Notes: a model not told the origin generated them from the letters alone. Positions 25,228 through 37,247 are shown, numbered from the stretch's first letter. The stretch is 64,000 nucleotides of DNA from Choanephora cucurbitarum (GCA_025331435.1 JAIWNI010000031.1:124001-188000); one strand, 5' to 3'. Made by a program: numbers and translations.

Positions 25228-26306
25228 ATGGAAATTCGCACTTCTACTCTCAAGCCAACAACACCTGTTGCTGGCTGGTTGACAAAAATGATACCTTTGC
25301 CCTTTGGAAGAGCACGTTGGGCTTCGAAATACTTTGTTTTGCTTGATTCTGAACTAAGGTTTTACAAAGATGAGGTAAAGAAAGCAGCATGTCACTTTGG
25401 CCACTTAATTTACCACTTTATTTTCTTCAACAGCATTCCGAAACACCTTCGCAAGTGATGAATCTACGCCAAGTTTATCAAGTCATACGTGCTCCTACAC
25501 CTCAACATCCTTTTTGCTTCAGGCTAGAGCCCAAGAAGCAGCAACAATCGATAAAACCTTGGGTTGTTGAATGCAAGAATGAGTTCGACATGGAGAGCTG
25601 GATGTCTGCTATAGAAGAAAGAATCCTTAGGCATTCACCTACCTCAAGTTCTTTTGATAAAAAGCTCAAGCGACTTCCATCTGTAGTTAGTGTTAACACA
25701 ATAATTGCTACATCTCCAGCAATCTATAGGTCACCTGTGCTTCCACTTCGTTGCATAAATGTTGAATTAGATATTAAAGAAGTAGCTGCTGAGAAGGAAT
25801 CTTTATTATCCCGAAGAAAGCAAACTTTGCCCCATATTATCACAGATCATACGTTATTAAGGCAGCAGAAGTATCTACAGGCGCAGCCTTTACCAGAGCA
25901 ATCTTTGCCAGAACAGCCTTTATTATTGCAACCTCTACCAGAGCAGCAGTATCCAATAGACATCAATCTCTCACCTGATCAAGTTTTTTATAGCCAAAAG
26001 AGACGCAGAAGTTCCTTTCAAGTTCCTTCCCTTATATCTTCATCTAGTACCTTGCCTTCACCCACAGGTGCAGTGATTGGTCCAGTTGAAGTACTTGACA
26101 GCTTCGAAAGCAAAAAGTTCGCTAAAACCTCTTTGATTTCGCATTACCGGTCCAATGACTTCCTTTTCTCTAATCAAATTCAAAGAGATAGCTACAAGCC
26201 GCAATCCATAACTCAATCTTGTTCACAGAGCGACTTCCAAAAGGAATCGGACGTTTCTCTAGATAGTCCCACCTTTTTAATGTACAAAAAACGATTTCAC
26301 TTGTAA
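25228..26306 (+). CDS. PH-domain protein
   Basis: Two exons, 25228-25374 and 25434-26306, 339 residues. A pleckstrin-homology domain occupies about residues 12-130: VAGWLTKM at the first strand, ARWASKYFVLLDSELRFYKDE, then FCFRLEP, and the closing helix with the invariant Trp (ESWMSAIEERI). PH domains bind phosphoinositides or proteins at membranes. The rest is low-complexity: a short Leu-Pro-Glu-Gln repeat (LPEQSLPEQPL) near residues 222-240 and a Ser-rich tail. No catalytic domain is attached. It is similar in layout to uncharacterised fungal PH adaptors; no named orthologue recognised. Confidence 0.85.
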
Positions 26307-26779
26307 CATGTCCAAAATTGTCATATGACCTAATAAAAACTTTCTGTATATCATAGAAGGCGTATCTAATTCGGATACATCTTAATAAATTACTTCTACA
26401 ACTAAATCAATTATGTCTACACAAAACAAATTAATTTGAATTTGTTTAAAGGAGACTTATTTTTTTTTGCTGCTATCTTTTATAAGAATTTGAGTGTAAT
26501 TATTTTGGTTAAATTCAAGTAGTATAGCTTATTGACTCTCGTCTTCTTTTCTGGTTCTCATTGGCTTCGATATCTTGAATGAAGCACAACTTCAGTAAGA
26601 GTAATCCGTAATTTACACAAGCAGAGCAAATATGTCTTTGATTAGGTAAAAGAAAAGAAGCACTTCGAAGCAAGAAGGTGCTTTATACACATATCTTGAA
26701 GACAAAGAAATCATCCGAAATTTAATGTGACACTTTCTATTTTATGCTCTTTTAAATGGTTCTATATCCCCAATAACTC
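26307..26779. other. Intergenic region before Thr/Val-repeat gene 1
   Basis: Short AT-rich spacer; nothing beyond a T-run at about 26461-26468. Confidence 0.5.
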
Positions 26780-28982
26780 ATGGGTCTAAGCTGGTACTTT
26801 TTTCTTGTTTTCTTCTTGCTTGCAAGAATCGGTTTGTGTATACCACAAAATGAAAAAAGCCAAAAGATGCTCTCTCAGAACATTTTCAATATACTACCTT
26901 GGGCGCCAGACATTGCACAGATGAAATACCAGATTACTTCAGATAGTTATGGGCAGTCTGACAATACCAATAGTAAAATTTTGTTTCAATCTACCCCAAT
27001 AATGAAGACCTTAGCCAAAAGTGACACATTCTATACAACTGGCTCTGCAATTAGCGATCAGCACTTTAGTGCAGAATTTTTTAAGCTTAAAAGAAGCTTA
27101 CCAATAGGAAGCCTTAATGCAAAATATATACATAACAAACGAACTTCTTTCACCCAGTTGTTACAGATCCAACCAAGTAATCTATCTAACCGATTCAAGA
27201 GGCGTCACTACGACTATACCAATCAAGCTTATCCATATATATCAGGTAATAAAAATCTCAGAATCAATTCAGAAAAAAAAAAAGACTTATATACAGCGTA
27301 TAATAGAATGTATAGCCACTACAGTTACTGAAGTAATGCCTGCTTACAATACAGTTTATGATGTAACTGAAGTACTTACTTCATACTTCACAAGAAAAAC
27401 TGTGGCTGTTTTGACTATAAATGATATTGCTGTAAGGATGACTACCGATACTTCTACATTTTCAGTACTGAGTCATTCTGTATACACATCTATTTATCCA
27501 ACATCCTACCTGATACTCAAAGAGCTCAAAACCACGCTAACATCACCCTCTAGTTTTGTATCAGTGTACACATACTTGAAGACATCAAACTTTATTACAA
27601 CTGAGCTCATCGCTCAAGACTATCTGTTTGATAGCACATTAGAATTTACTTACCCTGTTGCTGAGGATGCATACAGAGAAACAACAGACACAATTTATGT
27701 AGTGGATACATCTTATTATACAACTGTAACGAAATCTACAATCAGCTTGATCCCTCCTATCACATCGCTTAGCATCCGTACTAAGACAAGTATAGTATAT
27801 GAACCAAAGACATATTTTGTCACGGTAACTGTCACCTCATCTCAAACCACAACGCTATCAGTAACAAGAGAAATATACAGTACCTTGACATTGAAGGATA
27901 CATCGACTTTGTCGATTACCGTACCAACTATTATTACCAGTATACAAAGAACAACAGCCATTGCCCCAGTAACTATTGCGACAACTTTAACTACTACAAC
28001 GGCAACAACAACTACAGCACTAGTACCTACAACTGTAGTTAGTATTACTACAGCCGCTGTACCTACAACCATAACAGCGACAACAACAAACACAGTAGCC
28101 AGCATATTGATTAGCACTACAACCAGAGTCAATGCGGCTACAAATACAGTGACCAATGTGTTGACAGCCACTGTGACCAATGCGATAACGAGCACTGTGG
28201 TCAGCATCGTGACCAGCCCAGTAACGAGCATTTCAACCAGTCTGCTAACCAACACGATAACCAATACAGTCACTAGTTCAGTTACAAATGTTCTGATTAG
28301 CTTATTTACTAATACTGTTACAAATACTCTAACGAGCACGAACACTGTCATCAATACTTTGACAAACACAGTGACAAGTGTCTTGACAAACTTACTAACC
28401 AACACAGTGACAAACACAGTGACAAACACGAGCATTATCACAAACTTGCTTACTAGCACAATAACAGACACTGTAACAAGTCTACTAATCAATACAGTGA
28501 CGAGCAGTTTGATCAACACAGTGACAGACACCATAACAAGCCCGGTAACGAGTATTGTTACAAGCTTGCTTACAAACACGGTGACAAACACTTTGATCAA
28601 CACAGTGACAGACACCATAACGAGCCCGGTGACGGTGACGAGTATTGTTACAAGCTTACTTACAAACACGGTGACCAACACATTGACAAACACAGTAACT
28701 AATACGTTAACAAACACGGTGACCAACACATTGACAAACATAATAACTAATACGTTAACAAGCACAGTGACTAATACATTAACGAACACTATAACCAACA
28801 CATTGACCAACACAGTAACTAATACTTTGACTAATACGGTAACGAATACAGTGACCAACATAATCACATCAACTGCAACCTTGCCAGCTCAAACAGTTAC
28901 ATCAGTCGCAACATCTATAGTTACTTCTGTTGTTACTATCAGGACGTCATGTCTCATTAATGCACTTGGCCTTTGCATTTAG
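26780..28982 (+). CDS. Secreted Thr/Val-repeat protein 1 (cell-wall or adhesin-like)
   Basis: Not a named family. Exons 26780-27245 and 27316-28982, joined at phase 1, give 710 residues. The acceptor at 27315 was chosen because it is the one that joins the upstream frame to the long repeat frame with an intron of normal size (70 bases). Signal peptide: residues 1-20 (hydrophobic, ending RIGLC). A dibasic KRR at 140-142 in the context FKRRHYDY is a likely kexin site. After it comes a Thr/Val/Ile/Ser domain, and from about residue 430 nearly pure repeats of a four-residue unit TNTV/TNTL/TSTV. The protein ends with SCLINALGLCI: two Cys separated by seven residues. No GPI signal is evident. Alternation of Thr with Val/Leu suggests beta strands, and Thr density suggests heavy O-mannosylation. 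See the paralogue at 30930-32832. Confidence 0.8.
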
Positions 28983-30929
28983 CAAACAAGACGCCATTTT
29001 TTTTTGGTTTGTGAATGTATACCAATTTGATTCAAAAAATAAAATTATAGTAAGAAAAAATGGAGAGCTTCAGATAATATACTTGGTGTAGTTGCTTTTC
29101 CTTTGTTGTTTATGCAATAAATGCTCAGAAATATCAGTAGAAACTATGATTGATGGATCAATAATCTTAAGAGGCCCTGCTTGTTTGGATTTTTCAGTTA
29201 TATACTAGTCATACATCTGGAAACGTGGAAATAGCTACACTCTTGTGTCTATATTCCCTTTTCTTACGCACCAAAGTATGTTGAATTGACTTTTCTTCTC
29301 GTTCGTGTTTTGTTTTGAATCAAGTTTACGTGCAGAAGCTTTATTGATTTACGAACAAGCTACTGACATTCTATTGAGTCTGATATTTCTTGTTATCTCG
29401 CTGAACTAAGAATACAGTGGAAAACACTATATAAGTACTGATTTTTTTTGTCTTTTCTGGACTATTTGATTTTAGCAGTTTATATAATGATTTCGCACGG
29501 AATTCAATAAACCGTTCATCTCTTACAAGCTTACATTTACCAAACTTATTGGGATGTCCTTGTACTTTATTTGTCGATCAATAATAAAATAATTAAAGCG
29601 AACAATGTATGCGGTTGTTCTTGACATTGCTTTAATGAAAAGAGCGATGTATCTCTTTAGAATGCCAGTGAGACACTCTTGACAGGTTGGATTCGCTTCT
29701 TCAGCTTCACTGTCCTATCTTTCCGTCATAGATAATGTCGGTAGATGCTGAGAGTAGCAAGAAAAAAGAGCAGTAGTCAACATCAAGTAATCGCAGATTC
29801 ATCGTTGGATTATCAATTGATATTGAATGCGAAACAATCATCCCTCGATTTAAACTTCGGCTCCCTCATCACCGTTCCCTAAATCTGGGGACGACTGTAT
29901 TATCTTTAGCACAATTAGAAGAGATCTATTTTTCTCAGCAAGGTAAGGCATTGACGTCTAATACTATGAACTTAAGAATAATGATTATTTGCTATTGAAG
30001 CGTCTTTAAGTCTTTTAGAACAAAATTCTTTCCTGTTCCGAAATATGACTGTGAGAAACAATAGAAACCAATAACCATTCATTGCTTTTCAGTGGAAATT
30101 AGATGCCTGTGTGGTTCTGTAAGTGTTCCTGTCAATTTAATGTCAAAAGGCCATTGAAAGCCTGTAAATAAACGCCTTACGCTATTTAGAAACATGTTCT
30201 CGGGATGTATGTTTGCGGGAAGAGCGTGAGAGGGAAGAATTTATAAGGTCTTCTCTCTATCCAAATAAGCATACTATATAGATCGTCTATCTTCAATTAC
30301 TAATCTGTTTCCCCTTATCTTCTTTTATGCTCTTTGCTGCCTTCTATTATCACTTAACTCAAACAAACATCAAGATTATTACATGATCGTGATTCTTTCT
30401 ACTATTTGTCCACTCTCTTTTTGACTATGTTACTGTCAAAGTTTTGAATTATTCTTAAATGAGTTAACTTCCGAGTAAAGAAACCTTACCTATAACTGTT
30501 TGACTTAGCTTTAAAATAGACATGCACATCATATGGTTAGTTATACGGCCATTACAGAAGAACATGTAGGATAGCGCTTGGTATCTTTCCCTGTTCATTT
30601 TATTATTTGAGAAAAGATAGGACCTATTGTTTCTAAACTGGGTAACTATTGTTTTTCATTGTTTGCAAGACAAGAAAAAAACTTCTAATTTTCAAATTTT
30701 CCGCACCTTCAGTTGATCCTGTTGACTATACATCCATCTTGATTGAAATATATATGTATATATAATGCAAGCCCAAGACATACATATGAACTTTATTTAT
30801 CATTTCTCTAACAAACTCTCGTTCATTTTACTTGAACTCTTAAAACTAACACAAGAAGAAAAAGTATCCTCATTAAAAAAATCAAAACTCGTTCTCCTTT
30901 TTTTCTGATAACAAGAGAATTGTACCAAC
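28983..30929. other. Intergenic region between the two Thr/Val-repeat genes
   Basis: About 1.95 kb without a supported gene. Contains a small decayed TIR element at 29835-29897. The last about 150 bases before the second gene are A/C- and T-rich, as in a 5' UTR. Confidence 0.5.
29835..29897. mobile_element. Decayed pogo/Tc1-like MITE fragment
   Basis: The left end CAATCATCCCTCGATTTA and the inverted right end CAGTCGTCCCCAGATTTA match at about 13 of 18 positions. Both resemble the CAGTAGTCGCTCGATTTA end of the element at 1935-2107. A TA follows the right end; the left TA is lost. At 63 bp it is short and could be a truncated copy or coincidence. Confidence 0.4.
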
Positions 30930-32832
30930 ATGCACTTCATTCGCCTTCTTTACTTTGCAACTTTAGGAGCATCGGTATTCATCCGAAAAAACCATGTAAA
31001 TAAAGCTGGAAATACTTTACCTCTAGAATCTAGTGTACTCCATTCTCAAAATGATGGTGTGCCAACTACCACATCGCTAAAATTCAAGCGCCATTATGAA
31101 CATATTTATGGATTCAATGAGGACTTTGATCAATTTGACCACGAGGACAAATATGACTTCAATGATTATGATTTCGATGAATATGACAATTCTTTTGATC
31201 ATGACGAGACAGATGACTCGTGGCATCACCAGAAGCATTATAAGCACCATGACAAGCATAAAAATCACGACGAGTTGGCTATTACGACTGTTGTAACTAC
31301 TGCAACTACAACTACAACTGTAGAGAACAGCGGAGGCAGTCGTAAGATTTTAATGTCTCTTTCTTTTTTTTAAAAAATTCATTGATTAAGTTGAGTCATT
31401 AGGCGGACCTGTCCTAGTCACTAGAACAGTAACATTACCTCTACCTGAAGGCACTTTTGATATTACTGAAACGCTTACAAATCAATTCACTACAACCGAT
31501 ATCATTGACTCTGAGCAAGACATTACAGAAACTATAACAACCTCAAGTTCATTTGTTACATCATTGTTGGCTGAAAGTCTGTTTACAACCACCTATATCA
31601 CAACGGCTCCTACAGTAACTACTTATACAACAACTTTTACTACAGACAATATTTACGTATTTACTATTACAACAACTTCTAATGGCATACCCTCAACCTA
31701 TACCACTGCTTTCATAGGCCCTCTAACGACAACATCCACATATACCGGCTTGATCGATGCCATTATCACTACTACACAAACCAACATATTACCTTATTTC
31801 TCTCTGACAACTGTTGCTGGGTCTGCCACTTTTACAACTACAAGAAGAACTACCAGTCCAGTAACTGCTATAATTACTGGCACAACAACAATCACGACTA
31901 CTTCTCAATTAATCTTTACATTTGATGGAAGAACTACGGAAACAAGAGTGGCGACGTCTACTTCCTTGTTTCCTACGACAGCGACTGCAACTCGTTTGAT
32001 ATCTGTCCCTATCACCACCACTAATACAATACCCATTACGTTTACCACAACATCAACTTCTACTTCGACTTTCACCCGAACAACCACGCAACCTATCACT
32101 ACCTTTGTGACTTCCACTATTGCTACCGACACAACCATCACTAACAGAGTCAGCCTTCCTACCACATTGACACAAACTGCTTTGTCTACTGTGGCGGTGA
32201 ACCCCATTACTGCTTCGCAAACCGTAACCAATTTGGCTACAATCACACAGACTATCAGTAGCTTTACTACTTTGATTACAAACGGACTGACCACCTTGAT
32301 TAGCACAATTCCTGTAACCACTCAGAGTCAGACAGCCACTACAGTTGTCACTCAACTCATTGCCACAGTTACATCTGCCGTCCTTGTTCCGGTCACTACA
32401 ACAACAACAACAACAGCAACGACCACATCGACAAACTCTGTCTTTGTTACATCTGTAGTCACATTGGTAAATCCTCAGACTCTAATAGCGTCGGTCACTG
32501 AGGCCTCTGTTGTGCTAACAACTACAGCTACCACGAGCTCTGCATTGACTACCACTACCACTACCATTACCGATGCTGTCTTGAACACAGTTATTGTGAC
32601 AAATTTTGTTACCAGTAATGTCATTACCACAACCACAACAGCCACAACCACAGCCACAACCACACCTGTTACTGCTGTCAATACGGTGGTTGTGCCTTCA
32701 ACAGCATTTGCTACGGTTACAGCACCTGCAGCTACTGCTTCTGTTACTGTGGCTACCACTATCACGACTACCAGCACTGCTTTATTTACTACTACATGTA
32801 ATGTTGGTTTATTAGGTCTTTGTATAATTTGA
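30930..32832 (+). CDS. Secreted Thr/Val-repeat protein 2, paralogue of the 26780-28982 product
   Basis: Exons 30930-31341 and 31403-32832 (phase-1 intron with GTAAGA donor) give 613 residues. A probable signal peptide covers the first about 17 residues (MHFIRLLYFATLGASVF). A KR pair at 53-54, in the context FKRHYEHIY, is a likely kexin site and matches FKRRHYDY of the neighbour. It is followed by a striking Asp/Phe/Tyr then His/Lys block (DFNDYDFDEYDN, then HHQKHYKHHDKHK), which could bind metal ions. The second exon is a Thr/Val/Ala-rich domain of about 475 residues, less regular than in the neighbour. The end TCNVGLLGLCII repeats the Cys-x7-Cys and LGLCI of the neighbour. Same strand, same intron phase and similar ends argue for duplication. 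It ends 97 bases from the convergent OTU1 gene. Confidence 0.8.
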
Positions 32833-32929
32833 AGGACGTAAAGTTGATCGTTTTTACATAATGCATTATTTTGACATTAAAAAAGTCTCTTTTTTTTTGT
32901 TGAGCCATTTGTTCTATTTCAATATTGAT

Positions 32930-34558
32930 TTATTCATATTCAGTAAAACGCATATGACCCGTTGCCTATTATTTGAAGAGTAGAGTTTAGTTGACAAATA
33001 GACTTGCTTAATTCTAAACTTACAGCTGCATGATCTTGTGCATCTAAGCAAAATAAAACTTTAGATCAATGTGTCATTTACACATCTGATACTTGCTTAC
33101 CTTTTTGTCCCTTCAGACCTTTTTGGCATTGCTCGCATCGCAAGGTGAAATTGGCAACGTCAGTGTATTTATGATTCTATTGAAGTTAGCTCAATGTTAT
33201 TTAAATATTAAAAAGGGAATCCATACTTTTCTCAAATCTCCTATAAGCTTCTTAGCAGCCTCCACAACATGCTCATTATCTAGAGAAAATCGGGTCTCAT
33301 CCAATTCTTTAGGGCCGTTGAATTGAGGATTCATTGCGATGGCGTCATAATCTAAGAATAGATACATAAGTAGAAGAATAGGCATGACTGATGAAACTTA
33401 CGAATGCCACTATATACAACAAACGCGCGTTCTTTGCTCTTTCCTTCACCTATATTGAAAATCTCATCATAAGCTATTGTATGACAAGTCGAAAAAGACA
33501 TTTACCAAATCGATCCATTCTTCCACTCTGAACATCTATACTGTTGATTTCTAATAAACAGTCAATAGGCGGTTCAAACAATACGACTTAATAGTTTACC
33601 TAAATCAAAATAGGCTGAAAGAATGGCTAATTCTGTTGTTTTTTTGCCCATTTTCTATTTAGTCATAAGACAGGTTCAACATCTCTCTGTTTCTTTTTTA
33701 CCTATAGCGCCACCCCAAGAATTTGGTTTTTGAATCCATTCAATGTATTGGCCTAAGATTTTATATGAATATCAACAGAAAAGTCGTTTGTTTGTTGAAA
33801 TGTGTTCATTTACTTCGTTCCATCCCTAACATAGCATCAGAATAATTGATTTCGTCTGAGCTAATTGCTTGAGCGACAACTGAGACAAACAGTGTTAATA
33901 AATTGTTATATGCCTCTTCTAATCAATATTTCTTTCTTTACTTTGTCGAAGTTCATGGGCAACTTCCGCCTCTTTCAAAGCAACATAACTATTAGTAAAA
34001 CAAGGGAAAAGCTGATATATAAATCTAAGTAGGTATTCTTCTTCTATCTTCACTCACCCTAATTAAATAAGAAAGGATGAGACAAAGACAACACATCTAT
34101 TGAGTTTTTTTTTACCAACTGAACGAAACAAGCATGAATTATCATCTTTCATTTCCTATGGACTAAACTAAATATATCTGTTCGCATCATGCTAATCTAG
34201 ACTTACTCTTAGTGTCAGAAAGCCATCGGATGTTTGAACAGCGTTTTTATGCACGATAGATTCTTTTGAATGATCCGAATCAAGCAAGCGCACACTTAGT
34301 GTATCGCCATTTCTGATATTGCCATCGGAAAGCTTCAAGCTATCATTCTCGATGATTTTAGGGGGATATCCTCCAGAAACTAAATGCATAAGGAATATGA
34401 ATAATGTATCATTAAACACACATTTTTACATTACGTTCAATAGCCTTATCAATATTTAGAGTCGCTTTAATTTCTTGCTTCAGTTCGCCTACAGTTTGCT
34501 CTGGATTAGAGACGGAAAGAGTTGCAGTGCCTTCTGGATGTCGAATACGTAATCTCAT
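32930..34558 (-). CDS. OTU1: Ubiquitin thioesterase OTU1/YOD1
   Basis: Deubiquitinase working with Cdc48/p97. Exons, minus strand: 34558-34435, 34379-34207, 34155-34116, a single base at 34058, 33988-33942, 33879-33814, 33752-33702, 33632-33600, 33550-33506, 33449-33402, 33351-33227, 33176-33101, 33043-33024 and 32965-32930; total 885 bases, 294 residues (yeast Otu1 has 301). The N-terminal UBX-like fold begins MRLRIRHPEG and contains LSGGYPPKII. The OTU domain has DDNSCLFRSVGY with Asp104 and nucleophile Cys107, WGGAIELAILSAYF, and SGIHYDAI with His210; the Cys-His spacing (103) is as in the family. The C-terminal C2H2 finger is C265, C268, H281 and H287 (LRCEQCQKG, then ATGHMRF). The one-base exon is required for the frame and is treated separately. 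It is divergent from TAF4 and convergent with the repeat gene. Confidence 0.93.
34058..34058 (-). other. OTU1: Predicted one-nucleotide microexon of OTU1
   Basis: The exon ending at 34116 stops after CGT TCA GTT G (phase 1), while the next coding exon starts at 33988 with T TAT GTT GCT (needs phase 2). Between them is TTTAATTAG, one G, then GTGAGT: a good acceptor and a good donor separated by one base. Inserting that G makes the codon GGT and the sequence FRSVGYVALK. The two introns would be 57 and 69 bases, normal here. Omitting it creates a stop codon within five codons. Confidence 0.65.
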
Positions 34559-35065
34559 TCTTTTTTTTTATTGAAAGAGAAAAAAGAGACTTAATAATGC
34601 AGCGGCTTAATGTTTTATCCCCTTTTCTTTCTTAAGAAAACACATATGCAATACTAACAGTCCATTTTCCTAACCTTGACTGCAGATACAACTTATTTGA
34701 TACCATACATATTTGTTTTTAGTAATTTAGCTTTAAATACAAAGCATGTCTTTCTGTCCAAGTGTTAACTAATGTCACATTTGGCAACAAAGAATGTGTC
34801 TTTTTTTTTAAGGATAGGATGCTGATGCTCAATAGATCAGCAACCACTTCTCCTAAAGCTAATCATGTTGATCAACAGCCTAAGTATTCTGCGATATGCG
34901 TCTGATTCCTCATCTATAGCTCCTATGCGTCCAAAGTGACAAAGAGAGATATGCTATTTTTACACGTCATCTACTGTGAGCTGTTGATTAGAAATTAAAA
35001 TACCGTTTAGTTTTTCTTTCATTTTTTTAACATATAGAGAAAGTACACTTCTAAAAATTAAAAGC
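34559..35065. promoter_or_regulatory. Divergent promoter region of OTU1 and TAF4
   Basis: 507 bases between two divergent starts. T-runs lie at both edges (about 34561-34570 and 35010-35030). No specific factor site can be assigned. Confidence 0.45.
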
Positions 35066-37247
35066 ATGCCAGTGGACGGTGAAGATTCAAACGAACCTAA
35101 TGCTTCTTCTCAAAACTCACAGCAACAACAAATACCTCATCAGGATCTTAATTTTTCTCTAAGCGATCTCTTGAGTAATAACCATGATGTCAATGATTCA
35201 TCCTTTCAATCTATTGTACAGACACTAAGTAACAATAGCGATGAACAACATATTGCACCTTCTTATGCACACTTGCCCGCAGAACTTCAAGATCTATTCA
35301 ATACAAACGAGACAGACAACTTATTATCTGTTCAAGGAAGCAATGCAGACGCGTCTTCTATTCTTCAAGGCGACATGCTATGGCATCAGCAACAACCGTT
35401 TGTACCGCCACCACCACCGCAACAACAGCAGCAACCCAACAACACTTTGACTTTGCAGCCCAACAGCTCTCCTGTACCTGATCCTTCTATTGCAACTACA
35501 GTACTTTCACCTAGTCCGTTTCATTCTGTTCAGTTGCCATCTCAATCTTCGCCATCAATATCGCCAATACAACAACAGCAACAGCAGCAAGGTAATTGAG
35601 CTCACTCCACTTCGAACGAACTTGTTTTACTTAATCTATCTTCAATGATAGCTTCTCCTACTACATTGTTAGATAACATTACAGCACAATTACCACCTGA
35701 TAGAAAGGATATGTTTATTCAACTATTTCGAGAGCTTCAAACAAACCAAGTATCTGCTCAGCAATTTCTGTCAAAAGCAAAAAACCTTTTAGGCCAACAG
35801 GAATATCAACAATTGGAGGATTTGAAGAACAAGCCAGCACAATTCAAGTCATCAGCAGACGAGGAAAACCGAAAGAGAGCATTGCTTCATTCACCGATTA
35901 AAAGCGAAGATTTACAAACCTCAGCAAAGTAAGTTGTTGTATACCATGACCTTTTTATGCATACTTAAGAGAAGAGGATGTGATTTGTTTATAGTATACC
36001 TCAGTTAAAGAGAGTGAAAACAGAGCATATACCTATGTTTTCGCAACAGCAGCAACAGCAGCAACAGCAGCAACAATTACAACAATTGCAAATGCAGTTA
36101 CAGCAACAACATCAGATGCAGATAGCACAAGCACAAGCACAAAAGACGCCAAGACAGACCAACAAGACACCCAAACAAGCACAGCCTGTATTACCGCCAT
36201 CGCCTTCTCTCTTGCAACCCAGCCCAACTATTGCCACACCTTCTGTACAAATTGCCCAACCTGCTGTTTTCAAGACACCTACAGTACCTGCCACACCTAC
36301 TCTACAAGTACCTACCAAAACTAACTTAGTTACACCAAGGTAAGAATTAGGTAGTGTGGATCTGCATACATTTGTTCATCTATGTATCTATTTATGTATA
36401 GCAAAACAACATCGCCATCCAATGACAATACATTACCACCGCCACCACTACCTAATACAATGCCTACACCTAATACACCTAGTGCAGAACCTGTCAATCC
36501 AACCGTCACTGTCACCAATAACAATAACAACAGCGGTGGTGGTGATAGTCGAATTGATTATGATACATTAACAGATGTTATGGGGTATGCAGGTGTTGAT
36601 TTAAAAGAAGAAGCAGAGCATTTCATGCGTGAAGAAGAAAATATAGCCAATCTACTACCAGATGGTGTAGATCGATCTAAAGTACAGGATTTTATGAACA
36701 CAGACATGTTGCGGACAAAAGTATTGAGCTATGGTAAATCTTTCAAAATAACAAGCAAATATGCTTTATCTCACAGCTTTTTTTTTGTTTAGCCAAACAT
36801 GTCAATATCAAAGAGATCGATAGTGATTTTCTATCTTACCTTGCCCTAGCCACTCAAGACCGAGTTCGAACAGTCCTTGAGGCTATGGTGGCTGCATCAA
36901 AGCATCGTACATTTGACCCTTTTCGAAAGCCACCCACAGAGAACGGTCATCCTTTATTCAAAATTCAACTGAAACAACACGTAACATCTCAGCTTAAAGC
37001 GATTGAACGGGCAGAAAGACAGATAGAGTTAGATTTAGATCCTGTAGAAGAATCAGAAGAAGAATCAGAATCAGAAGAGCCAGGATGGTATTCAACTAGA
37101 TCGAAAAAGCCACTCCAATCTATCACTTCCTCAGAGAGGAAGGTGACTGTACAGGATGCTATTTTTGTTATGGAACGAGATGTTCAAGGTGGCAGAGGCA
37201 CTAATCAACGAACATTACTAAAAGCATACAATGAATGGCTGTATTGA
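35066..37247 (+). CDS. TAF4: TFIID subunit TAF4
   Basis: Core subunit of general transcription factor TFIID; its histone fold pairs with TAF12. Exons 35066-35591, 35652-35928, 35995-36339, 36402-36733 and 36793-37247, with phases 1, 2, 2, 1, sum to 644 residues. The N-terminal half is Gln/Pro/Ser-rich and disordered (long polyQ at about 36038-36110). A helical block, LLDNITAQLPPDRKDMFIQL with VSAQQFLSKAKNLLG, lies at about residues 182-225 and fits the NHR1/TAFH-like segment. The conserved C-terminal TAF4 domain runs from DVMGYAGVDLKEEAEHFM to the end: FMNTDMLRTKVLSYAKHVNI, ATQDRVRTVLEAMVAASKHR, and the closing VQDAIFVMERD, LLKAYNEWLY. An acidic stretch (EESEEESESEE) sits between. Length is somewhat longer than yeast Taf4. 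Confidence 0.92.

Noticed and set aside
27842..28867. 341-codon minus-strand frame opposite Thr/Val-repeat gene 1
   Set aside because: It is a reflection of the repeat (Val/Leu/Thr only). The plus-strand reading has signal peptide, intron and conserved C-terminus; the minus one has none.
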